Source of the DNA: Amphimedon queenslandica
Lineage: Eukaryota; Porifera; Demospongiae; Haplosclerida; Niphatidae
Assembly (NCBI RefSeq): GCF_000090795.2
Contig: NW_003546440.1
Coordinates: 71,077 to 135,076 of the forward strand
Length of the DNA stretch: 64,000 nucleotides
Direction: 5' to 3'
Shown piece after piece: positions 33,367-45,700 of this stretch (its first letter is position 1; the number at the start of each line of letters is the position of its first letter). The notes beneath the pieces were generated by a model, which ran no database searches, was not told where the DNA came from, and worked only from the letters and a program-made list of their open reading frames with translations. The translations under genes and the position numbers were made by a program.

Positions 33367-36300
33367 ATGGCAGCTAAACCCATGTGTAGACCACTGGTTG
33401 TGGCTGGTCCATCTGGCTCTGGTAAAAGCACACTCATAAAGAGACTATTTCAGGAATTTCCTAATGAAGTAGACTTCAGTGTATCTCGTGAGTGAAAGCA
33501 GTTTTACAATATTGTGCTAGTCGTGACGTTAAGTTGATGCTGGAGTTGAATTTGGTTCAACTCTAGCCTAAAGTATGCATTAAAAGGTCAAATTGCCCAT
33601 TTTTTTGATTAAAAGTTGACAGTACGTTGGCCTAGCTAGCCTCATATTATATTTGTCAATGCTTCACTTTGCTGTAATGTACCAATTATGACCAATTTCC
33701 TAGTTTAGCATACTTATTAGCATTGGGCCGTTGACACTAAAGAATTCATTGATGTTTGTTGCATTTTTTTGACATACGTTCAGTACTGTAAACCCAAATA
33801 ATTTATTGACCTTTACATTAATTTTTTTGCAGTGGTGGATATATTAATGCCATTAATTTTAACGATTTTTTACAACTAAGGTAGCCAAATGTACATTGGC
33901 CACCATATTTACGTCCATTAATTGTAACGAAATTAGGCCAGTAGTTAAAATAGATAAATTAAGCGGTTAGTAGTAATTGATGGGTTTACAGATAGTAATG
34001 CCCTATAGTTATGGTTATCTATTGTTTCAGTTGATTTGATAGCAAATCTAAAAGGTATAATAATAATAATTCCTTTTTATAGATACTTCAAGAAAGCCAC
34101 GTTCAAATGAAGTCCATGGAAGAGGTTGTTTTATTAGTTAATTATTGCAGTGATAGAAATGTATTTTAAATTTATTAATATAAGAGTCTTTTTATAATTT
34201 AATTTGAGGCTTCCTTGCCCTAAAAATATTTATTATTTTTTAAAATTAATTAATTAATTTATTATTATTATTATTATTATTATATTAATATTTTCTCTAC
34301 ATGTGATAGTACTCTATAATTATTGATTCTCATCTCCTTATTCCTAATAGAGTACTACTTCAGTACGAGAGAAGAAATGGAGCTTGGTATCAAGAAAGGC
34401 GAATTTATTGAGACTGCTGAATATTCTGGGAATTTATACGGAACAAGGTAAATGAGTTTTATTATTATTAAAATTTAATTAATTGTAGTTAGTAATTTTT
34501 TTAAATGGCTAGAAAAGAATTCTTCATTTTTATACATTTTTCTTATGTTGCATAAAAAGTTTGAGCTGATTCTGATCAAAATTGGATTTTTTAATTAATT
34601 TTTTTAAGGAAAAATTGGGCCAAGTTTACCAAAACTGACAAGAAAAAAATTTACCTTTTTTATAATTTTATCTGATGCATAATATACATGTACTTATGTT
34701 GCATAAAAAGTTTTAACTAATTCCAATTAAAATTAGAATTTTTACAAATTTTTTAAATTATTCAAAAATCTGGCCAAAATCCCTGTACTATTATAGTTCA
34801 GGTCTCTGACCGAATTTTGCCAAAATTAAAAAAGAGGATTTGCCATTTTTATAATTTTATCTGATGCATATACATGTACTTGTGTTGCGTAAAAAGTTTT
34901 AACTAATTCCAATTAAAATTAGAATTTTTACAAATTTTTTAAATTATTCAAAAATCTGGCCAAAATCCCTGTACTATTATAGTTCAGGTCTCTGACCGAA
35001 TTTTGCCAAAATTAAAAAAGAGGATTTGCCATTTTTATAATTTTATCTGATGCATATACATGTACTTGTGTTGCGTAAAAAGTTTTAACTAATTACAATT
35101 AAAATTAGAATTTAAAAAAATTTTTTAAATTATTCAAAAATCTGACCAAAATCCCTGTACTATAGTTCAGGGTCTCTGACCAAATTTTGCCAAAATTAAA
35201 AAGGAGAGGATTTGCCATTTGCCATTGTCTGATGCATATTCATGTACTTACATGTATGTTACATATAAATTTTGAGCTGATTCCAATCAAAATTGGAATT
35301 TTTTAAGTTGCTCAAAAGTTGGGCCAAATTTCCTCATAATTGAATGGAGATAGAATTTGCCATTTTTATATACATGTACATGTACTTATGTTACATAGCA
35401 AGTTTAAGCTGATTGTAATCAAAATTTGATTTTTTATGAATTTTTAAAGTTGCTCCAAAATTGACCCAGTACCACAGTACAGGGTCATTTGCTAAATTTT
35501 GTCAAAAATAGACAGAAGAAAATTTTTAATTTTTATAATTACAGTATAACCTCGATTATCTGGACCCCTTTGTCCATCAGATAATAAAACTTGGTCCGGA
35601 TAAGTGAAAAGTCCATATAATTGAAATGATTTATACAATTACTCCAGAGAAAAGTTACAGCCTTAATCAGCCATAAGGAGGCTAAATCTAAGCCTTGTTG
35701 AACCTTGCTAAATCTAAGCCTACTCCGTGTTGAAAGCAGCCATTTATGATACCATTTATATTCTAATTAAGTGAATTTAAAGCACCACGTGGTCACTTCT
35801 GGTCATGATTTCAGAGTCGAGATTACAATATTGTAATACATACAATACAATACATACAATACATACAATACTGTAATACATTACAATATACATGTACATG
35901 TACAATATGTACTTATGTTGCGTAGAAAGTGTGAGCTTATTTCAATCACAATTGAATTTTTGTGAAGTTTTGAAGCTGCTAAAATTCAGTTAATATCATA
36001 TACTAGGATTGCTAATTTTTTGTGAATCTTGCATCTTTAAATTAAAATTTTAGCAAATAGCTTGCAACTTCACCATGTGGCAATGAAACGATGTAGCAAA
36101 AAAATGCCTAATACCGTAGGCCTGGTTTTGATTGCGAGGTTTTTTTGATTGCGAATTGCGAGCCTGGAATACATCTCGCAATGAAAAGAATCGTAATTAA
36201 CAGTAATTGATGAACGCCACGCCTATAATAATTAATAAGCGCCACGCCTATCAATCATTTTCTCTACACGTGTTTCATTTACAGCATCATGAGTGGCATC

Positions 36301-38022
36301 CTGTGCTATTTTCAGCCCAAATTACCTCATCTAGTCAAGTCCCAATGCCACCTAACATCTTGAAGGAAGTTAATCAAGCTGTGGCAGTAGCTTTAGATGG
36401 CAAAGGAGAGAAACAAGACAATCAGTTAACTTGTGAGTGTGGCTAGCTAGGCTAGCATCTCGCAATTGTTGGAAACACAAACTAGTTATTTTTTCAAATT
36501 TGCAATCTATTAGATACGCAATCAAAACCCGGCCTACGGTACATAAAAATTTGGCGACTCAAAAATTTTCAGTATACTGTACTAAGTGTTAAACTACTAT
36601 TTTGGCAAAATTTGGCCCTGGTCTCTGACCATACATGTACATGTAGTTAATATTTTGCTTGTTTAATTAAATTTATTTATAGTAAAAAAGCCGTCGCTAA
36701 AGTCAAATCACTTGGTAAAGTGTGTGTCCTTGATATTGACATGCAAGGAGTTCGGAGTATCAAGGAAACAAAACTAAACCCGATCTATGTCTTCATTCAA
36801 CCTCCTTCAATAGAGGAACTGGTAATTAATAATTTATTACCGTATAGTACAAAATTTTTGAGGACTTTAAATTTTGCAAATTTGCCTAAAAATTTAAACG
36901 TAAATTTAATTTTGTGAATTTATATTGTCTGCCATCTTGTACCCTAATAATTTGATTTTTGCAGGAGTCATTTTTGCAAATCTTCAAAAAATCGCGAAAT
37001 TTGTGAAATTTACAGCCCTCAAAATTTTGCGCTATACGGTATTTTTAAAGTTCATTCTTTTATTTTTTAAGGAGAAGCGATTGAGATCTCGACAAACTGA
37101 GACTGAAGAGTCTTTAAGAAAAAGACTTGACGTTGCACATGAAGAAATGGAATACGGTATATATAATTGCATGTATAATTGTTTATTATTCTTATATTAA
37201 CGTGCCTACCATCTAAAGAGATACCATATAGCGCTTTATTTTCAAGGAGCTAAACTTTCGCTATTTTCGCAGTTAGCATGAAACCGCAAAATTAAAGATC
37301 CGCTAAAATTTCAATTGCCATTAAAGGCGTGACACCATCATTGCGAATCTGCAAAAGCTATTTCCTCGAAAAATTGATTTTTATCAATCCGTGAAATTTT
37401 AGTTCCGCAAAATTAAAGTGCTATACGGTAAACTATTGACACATACACTGTATGCTACCAGTTCAATTGCTTATCAATTTTAATAGTAACTCCTTCATGG
37501 ACAGTTTAAAATTTGCTACCATGACCTTGATACCATATAAGTGGTTTTTTTCAAGGGTTGCAAATTTCGAGTGAATTTCACGGATTCCTTTCTAATTCGC
37601 AAAAATAAAATCTGCAAAAATTAATTTAATACAGTACCCACATGGCACACACAGTAGAATTTGTGAAATTAAAATCCGTGAATTGGAATTTTAGTAGATT
37701 TCACGAAATATAATTCCCTCAAAAAGTCACTTATGTGGTATTGTACATAGGGCGAACATACAGTGCCATTCTTAAAAATAAATTATAATCTCTTAAGACT
37801 TTATTTTTATTAAAAATGATTTTCTTTATTAGCAAAGAAAGAAGGTTCGTTTGATCATGTTGTAGTGAATGATGAGCTGGAGAAAGCATACGGTGAACTA
37901 AAGAGTATCGTCATGAAGGTCAGTGACTCTCAAAATATTTGTACATTTATTGCATTCATAATAACGTTTTTAAATAGGAAATTGATGCTGTCAAAAAATC
38001 TAAAACTCAGTCAGAAAACTAA
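33367..38022 (+). CDS. GUK1: Guanylate kinase
   Basis: Seven coding exons: 33367-33487, 34083-34124, 34351-34447, 36683-36821, 37072-37156, 37833-37918 and 37978-38022. Phases agree; 204 residues against about 197 in human. The P-loop is GPSGSGKST (residues 14-22). The GMP-binding segment is [14 protein letters not shown] then EYYF, followed by [26 protein letters not shown] and IYVFIQPPS. The enzyme converts GMP to GDP with ATP in the cytosol (EC 2.7.4.8). An AG acceptor two bases before the ATG (33363-33364) suggests a 5' UTR intron. Intron 3 (2.2 kb) is filled with repeat family A, a pogo-like fragment and a family IV MITE; intron 4 is mostly one MITE; intron 5 holds two. Confidence 0.95.
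33784..33993. mobile_element. MITE with TACTGTAAACCCA ends
   Basis: TACTGTAAACCCA at the left and TGGGTTTACAG at the right, in GUK1 intron 1. The interior repeats TTAATTTTAACGA/TTAATTGTAACGA words. Confidence 0.65.
34500..35530. repeat. Tandem array of repeat family A in GUK1 intron 3
   Basis: Units of about 183 bp. Two neighbouring units (about 34790-34970 and 34973-35150) are almost identical (GTACTATTATAGTTCAGGTC, GCATATACATGTACTTGTGT), which points to recent tandem duplication. Outer units are more diverged. Confidence 0.8.
35544..35830. mobile_element. Possible pogo/Tigger-type remnant
   Basis: CAGTATAACCTCGATTATCT resembles the terminus of pogo/Tigger elements (CAGT..AACCTCG.TTATC). 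A poor inverse (GAGTCGAGATTACAATATTG) appears near 35815. No transposase is seen. Confidence 0.35.
36112..36541. mobile_element. Family IV MITE
   Basis: TACCGTAGGCCTGGTTTTGA and TCAAAACCCGGCCTACGGTA are long inverted ends; the sub-terminal GATTGCGA / TCGCAATT is also inverted. It lies in GUK1 intron 3. Confidence 0.8.
36838..37041. mobile_element. Family II MITE filling GUK1 intron 4
   Basis: TACCGTATAGTACAAAATTT ... AAAATTTTGCGCTATACGG. The element makes up about 204 of the 250 bp intron; only short stretches with the splice sites remain outside it. Confidence 0.85.
37222..37741. mobile_element. Two MITEs in GUK1 intron 5
   Basis: 37222-37431 has TACCATATAGCGCTTTATTT ... AATTAAAGTGCTATACGGTA. 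37530-37741 has TACCATATAAGTGGTTTTTT ... AAAAAGTCACTTATGTGGTA. Both have inverted ends and palindromic interiors of the TTTCGC/GCGAAA kind. Confidence 0.75.
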
Positions 38023-38301
38023 TACGCTGTTAATGCAGTTTTTTTTATAAATTGAACTTATCATTGTAACTATTATTCTTTTAAGTTAATATTATTGATT
38101 ACTATTACTGTAATAAAAGCTAGAATTTTACCATGAATATCAGCCCTAACTATGGATAGTTATGAACATCTTGTTACAAGTTTACATCGTCTGTCTGTCT
38201 CTCTGTCTGGTTCTTTGTGTCAACACTGCTGTGACTCCCTCCCTCTCTCTCTGTCTCTTCCCCTCATTGAAACCTCTTCATTCAATACTCAGTAGTGTAG
38301 C

Positions 38302-39465
38302 ATGAATGTGACTGAAGTCCCAGGCTTTCAAAAAGGTCTGTTTGTCTTTTTCTGGTTAATCTCAATAGGGCTTAACACTCTATGCTCTGCTTTGCTCATG
38401 ATTGCTGTCCACAAGAGAAAGTCCTGGGCTAACATCCTCCTTCTCTCCATAGCCCTCACTGGCATTGCTGCTGTGTTGTTAGGGATGCCTCTTAGTATTG
38501 TCTCTTTGTTCATAAACGATTTGCTTATTGATGAAGGAGCTCTGTGCCAATATCAAGTGATTGTGTTTAATTGGTACATACTCATGTCCTTCTTCCTGGT
38601 TGTGTTTATATCCATTGATCAGTACCTAGCTGTACTCTATCCTTTTATGTATAATACAAAGATACTTCGTCATCCAAAGCGTTCGCTCAAGATCATAAGG
38701 ATACTCCTATTCTTTGTTACAAGTGGAACGCTTTCTTATTCGATCATTGGCTCATTTCTGTCTACCATAGCAGTAATGACTCCATCAAATATTTGCTATT
38801 ATGATTTTCTGGCTGTCGACACTCCAAGCAAGATTTTCTTTATTGTCAATACCATTGCAATGGGGCTAATGATTTTAGTCATTTTAACTTGCACGATTTT
38901 GCTGGCTATAAAAATGTACAGGATGTTTCTGAAGGCAGAAGATCCCAAAGATACTTTTCAGGTACAAAAGGCAAATTTTGGTCATTTTTTGCTTGTCATC
39001 ATCATCGTTTTTATGGCTGCTGCTTCTCTGTTTTTGGTAAGTACAAAATTGTATTGTATGATAGATCATAGATAGTAGACCATATAATAATTTTAAGCTT
39101 AGCCTTTCATGCTGGCTGAATTACCTACTCCATGTAAAGTCAAATGTTATAAACTGCATAAATCTTAATGTAGGTTGTCCATATTCTTTATGTTGCTGGG
39201 TACTCGGTTAGCGTTTATCTTCACTACCTATCGTTATGCCTGGTATTGAGCAACAGTCTACTCTTCCCTCTAATATTCATATTAATTCGTGCTTCAGTCA
39301 GGCAAATATTGAAGGAGATATGGAAGAAATTACTCTATTGCCGTGAGTTTCATAAACTTATATAGCATACAATAATTGCTTTGTTTTTTAGGTGAAGATA
39401 AGGAGACTACTGGTAAAAGGCAAGACAAGGCTGTTCAATTGAAACAACTGAAGAAGTCGTATTAG
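38302..39465 (+). CDS. Class A (rhodopsin-like) G protein-coupled receptor
   Basis: Exons 38302-39036, 39174-39342 and 39392-39465, phases agree, 325 residues. Seven hydrophobic segments are visible. N-glycosylation is possible at NVT (residue 2). TM1 keeps a GLNTL segment in place of GN. TM3 ends SIDQYLAVLYPF, so the DRY motif is DQY. TM7 has NSLLFPLIF, close to NPxxY with Ser for Pro and Phe for Tyr. Exon 3 adds a short basic tail (KRQDKAVQLKQLKK). The ligand cannot be inferred. The receptor lies 641 bp from the secreted-protein gene at 40106, tail to tail. Confidence 0.85.
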
Positions 39466-40105
39466 AAACATTGTTGGGATTTACATTCTAGTGTACTCTG
39501 TGAACTCTCAGTGATTATATAGTTGCATGTTAGATGATTGAATTAGTAGAATATCAAATGTGAAGTGGATGCATCCCAGTAGGATCTAATACATCATAAT
39601 TATTATTGTTCAAAATTGCTACAGATTCAACTAGGAAATGCTTAATAAATGGAAGCCACAGTAAGTTCCTGTTCTGTTGCCACGACACACAAGTTCAGTT
39701 TATTAAAGAATGTAAGTTTTTATTAATAACCACATGCAGGAAACAAATTGTATACATCATGGGAATGTACACAGTATGTCTTCTCTTGAAAATTTACATG
39801 TAAATGCAATAAACATAAATGTACATGTACTCCATGCTGATACTATACATTATAGACAGCAATAAAACCAGGATCATACAATTGTTGTGTAAGTTTTGCC
39901 TTGTAGATAATAGTATGCTATGCCATAGGTCTAATGTAAGGTGTTTTTGCTTTATAATATAAAAGCCTAGGCTGTTATATACTTGTGTTTACATCAAATT
40001 TGTAATAATGAATAAATTCACATTAATTAACTGAGATTAATAATAACAATTTTCATAAAATATACTAGATAAAAATTAAATGTGAGTCAACTGAGAGTGT
40101 TATTA

Positions 40106-40666
40106 TCAGCAGCTTGAATTTGTAACCTTCTCAGTCTCTTTTAACTGATCATAGAGGTCAAACTTCGTCTTAAGTGATTCAATGTCTGTACAGTTAAACG
40201 GACCTTCCATATTTATGCTTAACTGGAATAAAGAAGAAAATAGCATCAATAAGTAGTTCAGTTAGCAAAACTGACATGCAACTGAGAAACACTTACCCAT
40301 TTGCAGGCAGTGTCTTCCAAAGCAGCAATAATATTCCTGAGACCAATCAGGCTTTCTGTTGGAGAAGTGGTTGCATTGATTTTCTTTTGGATTTCGTGTA
40401 GTTGGATGACTTTCCTTGTAACGTTCCATAGCATTGACCTCTTAAGTCCCGAGGCTTCAGTTTCAGATGGAAGTAATTCATCCTACAAAAATAAAAATTA
40501 ATGAATTTCATTACATTGCAGTTATTGAACTTACTAGTAAGTTGAGGCTAACAACTGAGCTGTAAAATATATTTTGTTGAGGTGTATATGCTGCTGCACA
40601 GCATTGGATAAGAGCTACAGCTGCAACTGCAGCGAGAAGAAGGGAAGTTCTTGAGAAACTGGCCAT
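40106..40666 (-). CDS. Small secreted protein, novel three-exon family, member 2
   Basis: Exons are 40535-40666, 40297-40482 and 40106-40222, giving 144 residues. Both introns are phase 0 with GTAAGT donors. The signal peptide is SLLLAAVAAVALIQCCAA (residues 8-25). Exon 2 is strongly helical (RSMLWNVTRKVIQLHEIQ, LIGLRNIIAALEDTACKW) and ends in C-K-W. Exon 3 opens LSINMEGPFNCTDIESLK, giving the C-T-D motif. N-glycosylation sites are NVT, NAT, NCT and NSS. A TATA box lies 103 bp upstream (40762-40769). Member 3 starts 253 bp away in the opposite direction. The C-x-W | ... C-[ST]-D pattern and gene structure place it with members 1 and 3. No known domain is recognised. Confidence 0.78.
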
Positions 40667-40918
40667 TTTATTTAAGTGAAGTGTTATCTTGCTTTCTTAT
40701 TTTCTCTTCTAGAAGTAGTTGTGAGAAGTTGATTGATGCTTTTCGAGAGCTGCTCCTCTGCTTTTTATAGTCAATCGAGGCTGTGTGTGGGCGTATCAAC
40801 AAAAGTTGATGTTCATCCTGTCAGCTATAAATACGGGTTGACTTTGGGCTCAAGTCATATCAATTTACCACTGAATCACCAGTCCAGACTATCTCAAGTT
40901 CTATATCTAGCTATTACA
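40667..40918. promoter_or_regulatory. Bidirectional promoter with two opposed TATA boxes
   Basis: TATAAAAA on the minus strand (40769 to 40762) serves member 2, and TATAAATA on the plus strand (40826-40833) serves member 3, 103 and 93 bp from their ATGs. The 56 bp between the boxes must hold any shared control element. Confidence 0.65.
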
Positions 40919-41687
40919 ATGGCAATCTCTAAAGTCACATCAGCCATCGTCGTTCTCACAATATTGCAGGCAATAAGCTGTACTTTTACAGCTATCCACG
41001 TAAACGAGGCACTCTACAGCGGCTTTAAAGTTATACAAAATATCAATGTAAGATGCATGAGGCTACCCATAGACATACAATTTAAACAAGTTTCTTTTTC
41101 CTTTAGAAGCAATTGAAAACGTCAATTGAAAATGAATTCGGCCAGGAAGAAAGTACAACTGTTAAAGCTGTATGCCCATTACTCGACAGACAAAGAGAGC
41201 TGAAGCAGTTCATTTCTTCAGGCCTAGGGAAAGCAGCAAACATGACTGAAATAGAAGCTACTCTAATTATACTTGACCACGTTCTCAATGACACATGCAA
41301 CTGGGTAAGTTAAACACAACTTCTATTAAATCATAAACATTCGCATTATTATTAATTTTTTTCATTATCATAATTTAGATTAAATCACTTCCAAATTTAT
41401 CAAATTTTGTGTGCTCAGATCAAGACTATAGTGGACTCGAATCATTCTGCATAAAGCAAGAGATAGCTGATACAGTACCAATTAGCTTCACTCGATATAT
41501 ATTTGACATATATGGTAACAATCACTCAGGAGTACAACCATTTCATGCAGAATATCACCTTAAATGGATCAACGAGTCTGAATTCAGCTCAGATGAAACA
41601 CTATCTGCTCTTCAACACTTTAATGACTACAAGACAAATTGCGACAAAACAGAAGAACAAAAAATTGTTTGCTCTGAACTATTTTAG
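40919..41687 (+). CDS. Small secreted protein, novel three-exon family, member 3
   Basis: Exons 40919-41047, 41107-41304 and 41379-41687, 211 residues, both introns phase 0. The signal peptide is AIVVLTILQAISCTFTA (residues 9-25). Exon 2 holds helical segments (QRELKQFISSGLGKAANMT, EATLIILDHVLNDTCNW) and ends C-N-W. Exon 3 opens IKSLPNLSNFVCSDQDYSG with the C-S-D motif and is longer than in the other members, with further cysteines (ESFCIKQ, KTNCDKT, IVCSELF). N-glycosylation sites include NMT, NDT, NLS, NHS and NES. It is transcribed away from member 2 and converges with INPP4, whose stop codon is 202 bp further on. Confidence 0.78.
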
Positions 41688-41888
41688 TAACTCATCAATA
41701 ATTATTTTTTAATATTTATTTACATCATTCACTTCTCCAATTCCCTTATAATATTATAATAGCATTGATAATAATGATTTAAAAATACACATGTAATAAT
41801 AATAATAGTAGTAATAATAATAATATTTTGATTATAAAAATAATAATATTTTAAACAAGAACAGTCTATACACACAAACAAAAGTCAA

Positions 41889-42699
41889 TTAATCTACACC
41901 AAAAGATTGCCTTAGAGTGAGACAAGGAGGTTGCAGTATGCGTGGAAGCAGTTGATACTGTGCTGTGTTGAACTGGTAGCATCTGTGACCAGTGTTCTTA
42001 TAGCAGTTCTCCAACTGAGTCCCAGAACTAATCAATAATAATAATGATAACAAAATAATATCAGCATTGATGATAATTATATTTATTTTAAGCAGCTAGC
42101 TTATAGTGTGTGTGTGTGTTTAGCCCTACATATCAATTGCAGGATTCTAAGACAATTATACTTTAAGCAATCAATTTCAGAACTAATGATACACAAATAG
42201 GATTAAATATTACACTGTCGATTAAAAAAAGAGAAAGTGATACAGACAAAAAATAATTATAGTAAGCAAATAACAGAAGTTCAAAATAAAGTATATTGGG
42301 GACACACACACATTGTATAAACTATAAATATAATAAATTATCACCTTCTCAAGGTTGAGAGAGCTCTCATGAAATGCTCATCCTTTAGCTTATGTTCCGT
42401 ACGTAGTAGGACACACTCCTCTAGCGTTACCGCCATTCCCGTTCTATCCTTGCCAGTCCTACAGGTAGTGATCCTACCGCCTTTAACACCCCGACACACC
42501 TTTGATTCAAAATCAATATCAAATATCAATAAATATCATTCCGTACTTGTTGTGCGCTAATTAGAACTTCGACGTTTCTAAATTTCTGAGTTCCGTATTT
42601 AGTCTTTAATTGGTGGAATTGGTCACGGACTTTGGAGTTTTTCTTTGGAATGGCAGGGTCATCTACAAGTATAATGAATATGAACACACACACACACAC

Positions 42700-42763
<64 letters not shown>

Positions 42764-45700
42764 GTAGTAGTAATAGTACAGGTTGATTAGGGCCCTTACC
42801 AGTGAAATTGGATGCAAGGGATCTGTAGCTTCCTACATATCCACTCAGAAAAGCTAAGCTCTCTTCGTTGATTTCCTCTTGGAGAGAGACACTATGGCAA
42901 CATGAAGCAATAGCAACAGATTAATAATTGAAATTCCTATCGCAGCATCCTGTAACTGTGCAGACACTGCCCATATATGGTAAATGTATAATTATGTATG
43001 TGGGCTGGGATACATGACTGTAGCTTTTGGACAACTATGTTTAAAATATAAACATGCTTTAATGCTCTTGTGCTATTTTCTAATAAAAACTGAATTGTAA
43101 ATTTTACTATCATCATACTCTGTTACACAACATTTGCAGTATAAACATATAATGATTATTATTATCAAAAAGGTAGTATAATGTATATACAACAATAGCA
43201 GCTAATTCAATGTTAATAGAATTAAAGCCTATAACCAGTCAATAGTATAGCTGTCACTATTCACTGGTAGTAGTAAACAGCCTCAGTTACCACCTGTTGA
43301 GTCAGTCTATCAAAAATGATGTCAAAATGTGGGTACTACTTAGTACAAACACTCCTCAAAAATCTTACTGCGGTACTACCAGTTATGAGTATTAATGAGT
43401 GTTAATGTTACTATGGGAGCTGTTTACAAAAATTATAATCCTTTAATATTAAATTATAAGCCTCTAGTGCATAATAAATCAATACTGTTTACATGCTTCG
43501 CCATTATAACATACAATGTAGCCTTATAGGGCTCATGACTTCATCATTTGGGGGATAGTTTATATCAATGGCGTGCTATTGGAAAGGCAGCATTAGAGCA
43601 ATAGTAAAACATTACAGTAGTTACTACGGACACAGTTCAGGTTACCCTAAAGAATGTACACAACTTGGATACGTTTAATCAAATTACTTGTCATAAGCAT
43701 AGCAAAGCGACTGAGAAGAGAGAGAAAGAGAGAGACACGGATGGTTGCAGTACAATGTAAATATTGATATTGCAACATATCACACTGGACATGTGCCATT
43801 TACATTTACATTTACATGGAACACAAATTCATGCGAAGGAGAAGGAGAGTAGGGACCTCTCACTTGTAACCTAGCTTCCTTGTATTAACATGAAACAACT
43901 GGAGGCAGTGAATGAAGTAATGATGACACATAGCTTAAGTTCTCTCATTTTGTTTAAGTACATAAGTAATGTAACCACATCCACAAGGTTATAAAACCTA
44001 CCTTCTGAGCTCATAATGGTACACATGTACCGTGTAGGTAGTTTTAAAGGGGAAAATTTTGGTGAATTTATGATAATTTGATGGCTTTAATTTCTCAGAT
44101 TTGTAGCTTTTATGCTATTGATCATGCACATAATAGTCAATGGCTCAGTTCTATTTTTGTGAATGGCTATCATTTTGATAGTCAAATTTGCATAAATTCC
44201 TTCCCCCCCCCTCTCCAAAATTACTAGCTATAGGGTATAAGCTATAGTCTATACAAAACAATAGCTAGAGAAATAATAGGCAATATATCTAATTTAAAGT
44301 CAAACGTATTGTTTACGTTGGCACATATGATTGTACATACGATGTACATACACTTGTACATGGATGTATCAAATCTGCATGCACACGCACGCACATACAC
44401 ACACACACACACACAGTCCACACACGTGCTGTTTAATAATATTGCACATTACACATGTGTTCTTATTCTATTTCAACTGGCAATACAAACACTTTATGTC
44501 AATTTGTTTGTACTTCCTTTTGCCATCTATTCTCTCTGTCTCTACACAAACAATACAATTTAAACTTTGCTCTCTCTATCTCATTATCTTTCTCTGTCTC
44601 ACTCTCTCTCTTTCCATTTCCTTCTCCCTCTCTCTCCCTCCCTCCCTCTCTCTCTCTCCCTCCCTCTCTCCCTCTCTCCCTCTTTCTCTCCCTCCCTCTC
44701 TCTCTTACATTGATTTTCCTTGTGATTCCCCACCACCAAACACAAACAGAATTGGAGTCACTTTAATCAGCTGGCCTAGTCTGATGTGCTCATTCGGTAA
44801 TGAAGCCAACAAGTCTCTGTCTAGCAGTATCTGTACTGTCAAGTTTTCTCTAACAAAAAGTAAAAGAAATAATAACAAGGAAGTTACTATAGTCTATTGA
44901 CTGTATTTATTATGCAATCTCAAGTAACGAAGAGTTAATTAAATAGTACACATGTGCATGTATATGATGCTTTTGTTGCAATACTCTTGTTTACAATGAG
45001 GATTTCAAAAGCCCGAGTGGCTTAAGACAATAACAATGTACACAGATAATTCATTTTTAAGAGAGGAAAGCCTGATTATACCAAGCGAAGCCTATCAACA
45101 AGGCTCATATAACAGAGACTATAAATCATAAAGGAACGTTGGTATGCGAGTTATAGGTGTAGTCTTAATGAAGGTAGCAAGATTGCTTTTATGTTCAGTG
45201 CATGATCTTGTGGCCCATTGGGTGCCTTTTAACTCTGTGCAATGGAGCTTCATTTGATCTTAGCTTGTGGTTCTGTGTCTCTAAGCTTTATATGGATCCA
45301 CTTTGATGAGGGCCCATTAGTAACAAAGCAAATTGTAATAGTAGCATATAGTGCACCTGTAAACCATGGACACATGCTCTCACTCTAAGTGAGTGCACAT
45401 GTGCTGCATGCAGAGTATTTCTACATAATGGACCCCATGGCAACACTAAGGGCTACTCAACAATGCTGTATGTCATTCAAAATGAAATAATGAGCCACTC
45501 GAGCATAGCATTTTACTCGGAGACCATTATGACTTAATTCCTGGAAACTGACTCAGAAACTGAGCTTTACAATACTCAAGGATCTGTATTCACACTTTAA
45601 GATCCAGTGATGACATTTATTGAGTAACCTACACAGTTCGTGTGTAAATAGCACCCATTTAAGTTGAGGCATTATCAGGCATACATGTACACATGTCTAC

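Noticed and set aside
42690-42772. Regular repeats that could suggest a CRISPR-like array
   Set aside because: They are simple microsatellites without spacers; the other arrays here are diverged dispersed repeats in a eukaryotic genome.
44331-44900. 189-codon frame rich in Leu, Ser and Pro
   Set aside because: It is a translation of a CT microsatellite, antisense to an INPP4 exon.
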